Of a stretch of 64,000 nt of DNA, positions 57,103-64,000 are shown one piece after another. The notes below the pieces were generated by a model. It was not told where the DNA came from. It saw only the letters and a program-made list of their open reading frames with translations, and made no database searches. The translations under genes were made by a program, and so were the position numbers. Every line of letters starts with the position of its first letter. Position 1 is the stretch's first letter. Source of the stretch: CALDCK01 sp050618055 (GTDB lineage Bacteria; Myxococcota_A; UBA9160; SMWR01); NCBI GenBank assembly GCA_050618055.1, contig JBNLVK010000248.1, positions 1-64,000 of the forward strand, given 5' to 3'.

Positions 57103-58502
57103 AGCGCCCAGTAGAAGCCGGAGATCGCGGCGTGGTCGTACTCGCGGACCAGGCGGAAGCGGCGACCCTCGCTGTCGCGGATCGCCGGCCGCGGCCGCTC
57201 GGGGCGCTGCGCCGCGTGCAGGATCCACCACTCCACCCCGTCGCGCTGGGCGCGCGCCCGCGGCACGTACGCGATGCGACCGCGGGCCTCCGGCAGGCGC
57301 GCCGCGTAGAAGCGCAGCACCGATCCGGTGCGGAAGTCGTGGTCGCTCGAGACGCGCGCCGGCGCGTCGGGTCCGGCCTCGCGCGCAATGAGCTGCGTGG
57401 CCTCGCGGAAGCCGCCCCGGCCGTGCTCGAGGAAGGCCAGCGTGTGCGCCGTGTTTCCCACCACGAACAGCAGCGCGCCGGCACCGAACGCCACGCGTGC
57501 GCCGCGCCCGCGCAGCCCCGCTTCGGGCAGCAGCTCGCAGAGCGCCACGATCCACAGCGTGAGACCGATCAGGAAGTAGCGGACGGCCACGACCTCGGGC
57601 TGGAGGACCGCGAAGACCAGGGCGGGCGCCAGCACCACGGTCACCCCGTCGCCGAGCCAGCGCCCGTCGCCGGCGCGGAAGCGGCGGCGCAGCGCGACGG
57701 CGAAGCCCAGCGCGAAGAGCGCGCCCACCGGGAGCGCCAGCCAGGGCGTGAGCGGAGCTCCGAAGGCGAAGCCGAAGGTGCGCGTCGCCAGGGCCACCGC
57801 GTCGGTCGGGTTTCCCGCCCCGACGAACAGGTGGCGCAGGTCCACCCAGGCGAGCGCGGCGAGCACGACCGCGGGCAGGGCGTGCAGGGCGACGAGCCGT
57901 CGCAGCGGTCGGCCCGCGGCCAGGCGGCGCACCTCCCAGACCGACTGGGCCAGCGCGCCCGCCCAGTAGAACGCGAAGCCCAGATGGGCGAGCAGGCCCA
58001 GGGCGACGCAGGCTCCGAAGCCCAGCGCGGGCGCGCTGCTGCCGGTGGCCAGCGCGCGGCGCAGGCAGAGCTGCGCCGCCAGGGCGAAGGCCACGGCCAG
58101 GGCGTAGCCGCGCGCCTCGACCGCGAAGTGGACGAGCGGGAACGAGAGCAGGGTCGCGACCGCGGCCGCCCGTGCCGCACGGCGGCTGGTCGGCCAGGCC
58201 AGGGCCGCGGCCAGCGGGATCGTCGCCACGCCGGCCAGGAACGACGGCAGGCGGTGGAGCAGTGGATCCGCCTCGGGGCCGAGGGCCACCATCCAGAGCG
58301 TCACCAGGTGGTGGTTGTTCGAGTGGTGGATGCCGGTGAAGACGCCGGCCCAGCCGTCGAGCCCGGCCGCCAGGTCGATGCTCCAGATCTCGTCGAGCCA
58401 GAAGTCGGCGGGCAGCACCAGGGCGCGCAGGACGGCGCCCAGCAGCGTGGCCAGCGCGATGGCGGCGACCGAGCGCCGCGGATCGTCCCGGTTCCAGGTC
58501 AT
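57018..58502 (-). CDS. GT-C type membrane glycosyltransferase (ArnT/PMT-like)
   Basis: 494 residues with about 11 membrane helices. The first loop has FWLDEIWSIDLAAG (Asp-Glu), the catalytic-type motif of PMT/ArnT relatives, and LVHFAVEARGYALAVA follows as in family members. The C-terminal soluble part contains ARVSSDHDFRTGSVLRFYAARLPEARG. Sugar and acceptor are unknown. ATG 58502 overlaps the upstream gene stop (ATGA), so it is the second gene of a two-gene GT-C operon. The last 28 residues are Pro/Lys/Ser-rich and antisense to the end of the gene on plus. Confidence 0.75.
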   Translation of the reverse strand: MTWNRDDPRRSVAAIALATLLGAVLRALVLPADFWLDEIWSIDLAAGLDGWAGVFTGIHHSNNHHLVTLWMVALGPEADPLLHRLPSFLAGVATIPLAAALAWPTSRRAARAAAVATLLSFPLVHFAVEARGYALAVAFALAAQLCLRRALATGSSAPALGFGACVALGLLAHLGFAFYWAGALAQSVWEVRRLAAGRPLRRLVALHALPAVVLAALAWVDLRHLFVGAGNPTDAVALATRTFGFAFGAPLTPWLALPVGALFALGFAVALRRRFRAGDGRWLGDGVTVVLAPALVFAVLQPEVVAVRYFLIGLTLWIVALCELLPEAGLRGRGARVAFGAGALLFVVGNTAHTLAFLEHGRGGFREATQLIAREAGPDAPARVSSDHDFRTGSVLRFYAARLPEARGRIAYVPRARAQRDGVEWWILHAAQRPERPRPAIRDSEGRRFRLVREYDHAAISGFYWALYRSERSSTTVPKPSGPKGSAPKPETRR

Positions 58503-60040
58503 CGCACCCGCTCGAACACGACGACCCGCGGCGCGCGCGGCGACGCGGGACGGAAGCGGTGCAGCGCCGGGTCCTCCCGGTTCTCGAAGGGCAGGTCGGG
58601 CGCGTCCAGCCGGTGGCGCACGAAGGCGTCGGGCCGGCGCCCGATCTCCGCCGCGAAGGCCTCCTTCCACTCGCGATCGGCGCGGGTGTTGGTGTGGTGC
58701 CGGGGAATGATCCAGCGGGCCGACGCCAGCTCGTCGCGGCCCTCGCCGGTGAGCCCGCCGATCACCCGGTGGCGCGTATGGAACTTGAGCGGCAGGTCGC
58801 CGTAGCTGATGGCGACGACGTCCTCCGCGTCGGCGTTCTCGCGCAGGAAGGCCAGGATGCCCTGGATCGGACCGTCCACGTCGCGGGCGGCGAGGGCGCG
58901 CAGGTGGTCGGGCAGGGCCGACGTCGCGACCAGGGCCAGCGCCGCGCCGACCGCCAGCACGCGCGACATGCGAAACAGCGTGGCCCAGAGCAGGCCGCCC
59001 AGCACGAACAGCGGCGGCGCCAGCGGCGCCAGGTAGCGGTAGAACAGGAGCGGCGAGAGCGCCGCCAGCAGCGCGATGCTCGCCGCGCACAGCACGAGCA
59101 CCAGCGCGACGTTCGAGCGCAGCCGGGCGTCGAGCGCGAAGAGCGCCTGGCCGCGGCGCCAGCGCAGCGCGACGGCGACGACGGGCACGAGCAGCCACGC
59201 GGGCGACAGGAAGCGGCCCAGCAGCCCCACGTAGTCGAGGCTGAAGCGCAGCCACTTGCCCGCGTCGAGGACGCTCGCCAGGTAGCCGTCGCCGCCCGGT
59301 CGCACGCCGGCGAACCAGACCACCCAGGGCAGGTTCAGCACGGCGACGGCGACGCCCACCCGGGCCAGCGTCCGCAGGCGGCCCCTCTCGAAGCAGGCGG
59401 CGTGCACCGCCAGCCCGACCAGCAGCGTCGCGCAGTAGACGTAGTGGGTGTGGAAGAGCAGGAACGCGCAGGCGAACAGGGCCAGGCCCGCGCGCCGCGT
59501 GCGGCCCGGCCCGAGGGCGCTGTAGGCCCAGGCGCCGCCCAGGAAGAGCGCCGCCGCCAGCGTGTAGTAGCGGCTCTGGCGGCTGAAGATCAGGAACGGG
59601 ACCGAGACGGCGCACAGCGCGGCGCCCGCGCCGGCGGCCAGCCGGTCCCGCCACCAGGCGCGGCCCGTGAGGTAGCAGAGGGCGGTGCACAGGATGCCGG
59701 CCAGCGCGAAGGGGAGGCGGGCCGCGAGCGCCGTCTCGCCCAGCAGCGCGAGGGAGGCGGCCGTCACGTAGAACGAGAGCCAGGTGTGCCAGCGCCACAG
59801 GTGGTCGGCGGCGTACTCCTTGCCGAGCTCCTGGGAGAAGAAGTTCGTGCCGTCGGTTCCGCGCGGGAGCCCGCCGTCCAGGATCGTGCGCGACACCAGC
59901 GCGGTCTGCGCCTCGTCCTGCCAGAGCGGCTGTGCCCCCAGTGCCGGCAGCGTGAGCGCCGCGGCCAGCGCGCACAGTGCCAGGCAGATCGCGCGATCCC
60001 GCGCATCGCTCGCTTCGGAGGCCACGGCGCCGCGCAGCAT
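58499..60040 (-). CDS. GT-C type membrane glycosyltransferase (GT39/ArnT-like)
   Basis: 513 residues with about 12 membrane helices and a catalytic-type first loop PLWQDEAQTALVSRTIL (Asp-Glu). A YYTLAAALFLGGAWAY segment and the HTHYVYCATLLVGLAVH helix resemble those of PMT-like proteins. A C-terminal globular domain (about 420-513) is present. The start ATG 60040 has no strong ribosome binding site, and a TAGCAT box on the minus strand (60058-60053) ends 12 bases upstream, giving a leader of about 5 bases. It heads a two-gene operon with the 57018-58502 gene. Confidence 0.8.
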   Translation of the reverse strand: MLRGAVASEASDARDRAICLALCALAAALTLPALGAQPLWQDEAQTALVSRTILDGGLPRGTDGTNFFSQELGKEYAADHLWRWHTWLSFYVTAASLALLGETALAARLPFALAGILCTALCYLTGRAWWRDRLAAGAGAALCAVSVPFLIFSRQSRYYTLAAALFLGGAWAYSALGPGRTRRAGLALFACAFLLFHTHYVYCATLLVGLAVHAACFERGRLRTLARVGVAVAVLNLPWVVWFAGVRPGGDGYLASVLDAGKWLRFSLDYVGLLGRFLSPAWLLVPVVAVALRWRRGQALFALDARLRSNVALVLVLCAASIALLAALSPLLFYRYLAPLAPPLFVLGGLLWATLFRMSRVLAVGAALALVATSALPDHLRALAARDVDGPIQGILAFLRENADAEDVVAISYGDLPLKFHTRHRVIGGLTGEGRDELASARWIIPRHHTNTRADREWKEAFAAEIGRRPDAFVRHRLDAPDLPFENREDPALHRFRPASPRAPRVVVFERVR

Positions 60041-60052
60041 AGCAGCGCGCCG

Positions 60053-60058
60053 ATGCTA
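60053..60058 (-). promoter_or_regulatory. Weak -10 box between divergent GT-C genes
   Basis: TAGCAT on the minus strand (ATGCTA on plus, 60053-60058) fits TAnnnT and would start transcription about 5 bases before the ATG at 60040. The 57-base gap also contains AGCAT/ATGCT inverted arms. Evidence is pattern only and weak. Confidence 0.25.
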
Positions 60059-60097
60059 AGGTCCCTGGCGCCGCCGCAGCGCGGTGGCGCGATCGCC

Positions 60098-62321
60098 ATG
60101 ACACCGAACCGTGCCGCCGCCCGCTGGATCCGGTTCGCGACGCCGGTCGGTCTGTTCGCCCTGGCGTGGATCGTCCGCGCCGGACCTTGGCGCGACGTGT
60201 TCGCGGGCGGCGTGGCGGTGCCGGCCGGCAACGACGCCTTCTACCACCTGCGCCGCATCGTCCACGCGCTGGCCGGCGGCGGCGTCCTCGAGTTCGACCG
60301 CTACCTGAACCACCCGACCGGCGCGCGCCCCATCTGGCCGCCGCTGTTCGACCGGCTGTGCGCCGCCGTGCTCGCGCCGTTCGCGTCGGACCCGGCGGGC
60401 GCCGGCCAGCCGCGGATCGAGGCGCTCGCCATGTGGATCCCGCCGCTGCTGGGCGGGCTGGCGGTGGTCGCCACCTGGGCGACGACCCGGCGCCACTGGG
60501 GCGACGCCGCCGGCCTGCTGGCGGGCGGGCTGCTCGCGCTGCTGTCGGGACACTTCTGGTACAGCCAGGTCGGCTTCCTCGACCACCACGCGGCGGTGGC
60601 GCTGGCGGCGGTCGGCGTGCTGGGGGCGGGGCTCTCGCTGGTCGCGGCCCACGAGGGCGGCGCCGCGTCCTGGGCGCGGGCGGTCTGGCTGGGCGCCCTC
60701 GCGGCCCTGGCCCTGGCCCTCTGGCCCGGCAGCCTGCTGCACGTGGGTCTGGTCTTCGCGGGTCTGCTCGGCGTGCTGCTCGCGTGCCCCGTGGCAGAGG
60801 CGGCCCGGCGCCTCGCCTTCGCGCTGGCCTGCGCGTGTGGCGTGGCCGCGCTCCTGCTGGCACCCGCCGGCTGGAACGCCTCCTGGCCCCAGTGGGGCGC
60901 CTGGTCGCCGGTCGTGCTGTCGCGCTTCCAGCCGCTGCTGTTCGCAGCGGCGGCGCTGGTGCTGGCGGGCTGCGGCGTGCTGGGGTCGGATCGGGGGCGC
61001 CGCGCCGCGGTGCTGGTCGCGGGGTCGGCGGTGGTGGGCGCGGGCCTGCTGCTCGCGGTTCCCGGCCTGCGCGAAGGCCTGGACGACGCCTGGCGCTGGC
61101 TCGCCAAGGCCGAGTCGTTCCAGTCCGGGGTGGCCGAGTCGCAGCCGCTGCTCTCCGACGGCGGCGTCTTCACGCTGGCCATCGCGACGGCCAGGCTCTC
61201 GTGGCTGGGCCTGGCGCTCCCGCTGCTGGCCGCCTTCGTGCTGTGGCGGAAGCGTCGCGATCCCGCGTTCGCGCGAACCGCCGTGGCGGCGGCCTTCGCG
61301 CTGGGCCTGCTCGGCGTGACGCTCCTCCAGAAGCGCTTCTTCAACAGCGCGTCGATCGGCGTGGCGATGATGGGCGCCGTGGCGATCGTCGAGCTGTGGC
61401 GGGCCCTCCCGCGCCGCCCGCAGCGGGTGGCGCTCGTCGGGGTCGCGCTGCTCGGCACATGGCCGGCGTTGGCTCCCTACGGGCGCTTCCTCGCCAACGA
61501 GGCGCGTGCGCTGCGCGGCGAGAAGCACGCCGTCACGGGTGGCTTCATGCAGCAGCGTCGCGCGGTGGAGACGGCGCTCTGGCTGCGCGACCACACGCCG
61601 GCGACGAGCGGCTGGCTCGACCCGGCCCAGGCACCCGAGTACGCGGTGCTGGCGCCCTGGCCGCTGGGACACGCGCTCCAGTACGTGGCCCGGCGCCCGA
61701 CGCTGGTCGACAACTTCGGCGACGACCTGGGCGGCGACGGCTTCGCCTTCGTGGACGGCTACTACCGGGCACCCGAGTCGGCGGAGCGGGTCGAGGCCGC
61801 GCGCGCGCGGGGTCCGCTACGTGGTGGCCCAGCCCGGTGCCGCCCACCTGACCGCACCGGCGCGGCCCGGCTCGCTGGCCCACGCGCTCGTGCACTGGGG
61901 CGACCCGGGCGAGGGCGCGCCGCTGGTCCGTCACCACCGGCTCGTCTTCGCGTCGGGCGGTATCGGCGGACGGCCCGACGATCCGCCGCTCTACCGGGTC
62001 TACGAACTGGTGCCGGGAGCCCTGGTCGAGGGGCGGGCCGCTCCCGGGGCCCGCGTGGAGCTGCGCATCGGCGTGGGCGAACGACCCGGCACACGCTCCT
62101 TCCACCGCGACGCGACGGTCGCCGACGCCGAGGGCCGCTACCGCTTCCGCGTTCCCCATCCCACGGGTCCCACGGGTGCCGGCGGCGCCCTGGGCGGCGT
62201 CCAGGCGGCGCCGCTCTACCGCCTGGCCTGCGCGGGCGAGGTGCGCGGGGTCGCCGTGCCGGAAGCGGCCGTGCGCTCGGGCGCGACCGTGGTCGGACCG
62301 CGCCTCTGCGCCACGCTATAG
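60098..62321 (+). pseudogene. STT3/AglB-like oligosaccharyltransferase with frameshift
   Basis: A membrane protein with about 12 helices and the STT3-type first loop VPAGNDAFYHLRRIVHAL; the later segment VLAPWPLGHALQYVARRPTLVDNFG corresponds to the WWDxG region of bacterial STT3-like proteins. The frame opened at 60098 (an ATG at 60053 is also possible) runs on as YYRAPESAERVEAARARG, then loses sense at about 61799-61812. The continuation GVRYVVAQPGAAHL, a conserved-looking tail of about 165 residues, lies in the +1 frame to a stop at 62319-62321. The break sits in a (GC)n tract followed by GGGG, where two bases may have been lost or one gained. This could be a sequencing error, a true mutation or a slippage site. 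Gene extent is given across both frames. Confidence 0.7.
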
Positions 62322-62328
62322 GTAGGTC

Positions 62329-63729
62329 ATGAGCCAGCGTTTCGACTGCATCATCGTGGGGGGAGGTCCGGGCGGCTACGTGGCGGCGATCCGCGCCCGC
62401 CAGCTCGGACTGGAGACCGCGCTCGTCGAGCGCGAGCACCTGGGCGGGATCTGCCTGAACTGGGGCTGCATTCCGACCAAGGCCCTGCTGCGCGCGTCCG
62501 AGATCCGCCACCTGATGCGCGAGGCCGAGACGTTCGGCTTCGAGGTGGGCGACGTGCGCGTCGACCTGCCCAAGGTGGTGGACCGCTCGCGCAAGGTGGC
62601 GAAGAGGCTCTCGGGCGGCGTGCGCTCGCTGATGAAGAAGAACGGCGTGCAGGTCGTCGAGGGACACGGGCGGCTGGCCGGACCCGGGCGCGTGGCGGTG
62701 ACCGACGCGAACGGCGGCGTGCAGGAGCTGGAGGCGCCCCACGTCGTGCTGGCCACCGGTGCGCGCGCGCGCACGCTGCCCGGCCTCGAGCCCGACGGCG
62801 AGCGCATCTGGAGCTACCGCGAGGCGATGGTGCCCGAGTCCATGCCCGCCAGCGTGCTGGTGGTGGGCTCCGGCGCGATCGGCGTGGAGTTCGCGAGCTT
62901 CTACCGCGACCTGGGCGCCGAGGTGACGATCGTCGAGCTGCTGCCCCAGATCCTGCCCGCCGAGGACGAGGAGATCGCGAAGTTCGCGCGCCGCGCGTTC
63001 GAGAAGCAGGGCATCGCCATCCACACCGGGGCCCAGGTGAAGGGCGCGAGGCCCACGGCGTCGGGCATCGAGGCCGAGATCGCCACGTCCGACGGCCAGC
63101 TGAGCCGCCTCGAGGTGGAGCGCCTGATCGTCGCCGTCGGCATCACCGGCAACGTCGAGGACCTGGGTCTCGAGGGGACGGGCGTGCGCGTCGAGCGCGG
63201 GGAGATCCAGGTGGACGCCTGGGGCGCCACCGGCGAGCCGGGCGTGTACGCCATCGGCGACGTGGCCGGTCCGCCGCACCTGGCCCACAAGGCGAACCAC
63301 GAGGGCGTGGCCTGCATCGAGCGCATCGCGGGGGTCGACGGCGTGCACCCCCTCGACCGCGACGCGGTGCCCGGCTGCACCTACTGCCGCCCGCAGATCG
63401 CCAGCGTGGGGCTCACCGAGCGGGCAGCGCGCGAGGCCGGACGCGAGATCCGCGTGGGCCGCTTCCCGTTCCAGGGCAACGGCAAGGCGCTGGCCTACGG
63501 CGACACCCAGGGACTGGTGAAGACGGTCTTCGACGCCCACAGCGGCGAGCTGCTGGGCGCCCACATGGTGGGCCCCGAGGTCACCGAGATGATCCAGGGC
63601 TTCGCCATCGCCCGCACGCTCGAGACCACCGAGGCGGAGCTCATGCGCACCATCTTCCCGCACCCGACCCTGTCCGAGTCGATGCACGAAGCGGTGCTCG
63701 CGGCCTACGACCGCGCGCTCCACATCTAG
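62329..63729 (+). CDS. lpdA: Dihydrolipoyl dehydrogenase
   Basis: 466 residues, the E3 flavoenzyme of 2-oxo acid dehydrogenase and glycine cleavage complexes. The FAD-binding IIVGGGPGGYVAAI is at residues 8-21, the redox-active disulfide GGICLNWGCIPTK near 40-52, the NAD-binding GSGAIGVEFASF near 183, a second FAD motif YAIGDVAG near 308 and the catalytic His in FPHPTLSES near 443. All active residues are intact. No E1 or E2 gene is nearby, so it is a stand-alone copy. AGGTAGG is just before the ATG. Confidence 0.97.
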   Translation: MSQRFDCIIVGGGPGGYVAAIRARQLGLETALVEREHLGGICLNWGCIPTKALLRASEIRHLMREAETFGFEVGDVRVDLPKVVDRSRKVAKRLSGGVRSLMKKNGVQVVEGHGRLAGPGRVAVTDANGGVQELEAPHVVLATGARARTLPGLEPDGERIWSYREAMVPESMPASVLVVGSGAIGVEFASFYRDLGAEVTIVELLPQILPAEDEEIAKFARRAFEKQGIAIHTGAQVKGARPTASGIEAEIATSDGQLSRLEVERLIVAVGITGNVEDLGLEGTGVRVERGEIQVDAWGATGEPGVYAIGDVAGPPHLAHKANHEGVACIERIAGVDGVHPLDRDAVPGCTYCRPQIASVGLTERAAREAGREIRVGRFPFQGNGKALAYGDTQGLVKTVFDAHSGELLGAHMVGPEVTEMIQGFAIARTLETTEAELMRTIFPHPTLSESMHEAVLAAYDRALHI

Positions 63730-63738
63730 GGCTGGGGG

Positions 63739-64000
63739 CTAGACGCCCTCGAAGGTGACTGCGACCTCGGTGCCGTCGGGGCCGGTCGCCACCGTCACGT
63801 TCGCGGTCCGCTTGCCCTTCTTCGCCTTCAGCATCGAGCGGAGGTCGTCCTCCTCGGTCTCGACGGTCCAGCCCTGGCCGGACATCTCGCTCTTGTAGTG
63901 GGCGAACACGTCGGCGCGCGACGACTGGGAGACGAACGTCACCAGGCCACCCTGGTTCGGGATGATCATCGCGTTGCGCGGCTCGGACTCGGGCGGCGAG
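63739..64000 (-). CDS. Partial gene of unknown function (5' end outside window)
   Basis: The C-terminal 87 residues of a minus-strand protein that continues past the window end: the frame stays open from 64000 (SPPESEPRNA) through MIIPNQGGLVTFVSQSS to a stop at 63739-63741. The ATG at 63969 lies in the middle of a conserved-looking segment and is probably internal. RADVFAHYKSEMSGQGWTVE followed by a short beta-rich end resembles small exported proteins that use a y-x-x-e-l-x-x-x-G-W helix. No family is assigned. It converges with lpdA. Confidence 0.55.
   Translation of the reverse strand, partial: SPPESEPRNAMIIPNQGGLVTFVSQSSRADVFAHYKSEMSGQGWTVETEEDDLRSMLKAKKGKRTANVTVATGPDGTEVAVTFEGV

Overview
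The window is a very GC-rich (about 70% or more by eye), tightly packed bacterial chromosome segment. The order rpsA-ihfB, lapA-lapB-mutS-amiC-glnD-xerD and scpA-scpB-rluB, together with FG-GAP/UnbV proteins, many lipoproteins, PilZ, FHA and GspE-type proteins, points to a Gram-negative relative of the old Deltaproteobacteria (Myxococcota, Desulfobacterota or a nearby phylum such as Binatota). The exact phylum is an inference. No CRISPR array, insertion sequence, phage gene, rRNA or U-tract terminator was seen; one tRNA was found.

Layout. 1-390: the tail of prephenate dehydrogenase (tyrA), preceded by an inverted copy of itself that looks like a fold-back artefact at a contig end. 403-15145 (+): housekeeping run rpsA, ihfB, lapA, lapB-like, mutS, amiC, glnD, xerD, cca, scpA, scpB, rluB, mostly with 4-base stop/start overlaps. 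15201-22649: envelope and small-protein genes: a periplasmic protein, then on the minus strand a 5'-3' exonuclease, a CAP protein, a lipoprotein with seven Asp-rich repeats and a DUF368 lipid-carrier transporter, then SRAP, DUF3311 and an SSS symporter on plus. 22646-34433 (-): one long operon read from right to left: a GspE/PilB-like motor ATPase, a Ycf46-like AAA ATPase, a degenerate AAA protein, RfbB, a phosphohexomutase, YvcK, a sulfatase-fold lipoprotein and a TMTC-like membrane protein.

34554-41806: AlkA-type glycosylase, small secreted proteins, a Sco1-type copper chaperone, an ATP-grasp-like protein, tRNA-Glu followed by two 99-bp tandem repeats that carry the tRNA 3' end, a large lipoprotein, and an AlkB alkane monooxygenase whose start codon lies inside a palindromic operator. 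41857-49554: an FHA protein and a three-gene minus-strand operon made of two paralogous proteins, each fusing a permease to a beta-propeller and a UnbV domain, on either side of a PF10118-like ferritin-type protein. 49609-55303: VWA protein, PilZ protein, small membrane proteins and an SPFH lipoprotein. 55318-62321: four GT-C type membrane glycosyltransferases, one of them (STT3-like) with a frameshift. 62329-64000: lpdA and a partial gene.

How it fits together. The first part handles translation, DNA repair and segregation, nitrogen signalling and cell-wall splitting. Much of the rest serves the envelope: LPS control (LapAB), undecaprenyl-phosphate recycling (DUF368), sugar nucleotides (RfbB, phosphohexomutase, YvcK), GT-C transferases and many exported proteins. 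Several genes at the head of transcription units have a TAnnnT box only 6-8 bases before the start codon, which suggests leaderless mRNAs. The features most worth study are the permease-propeller operon, the tRNA-Glu-linked repeats and the three-ATPase cassette.
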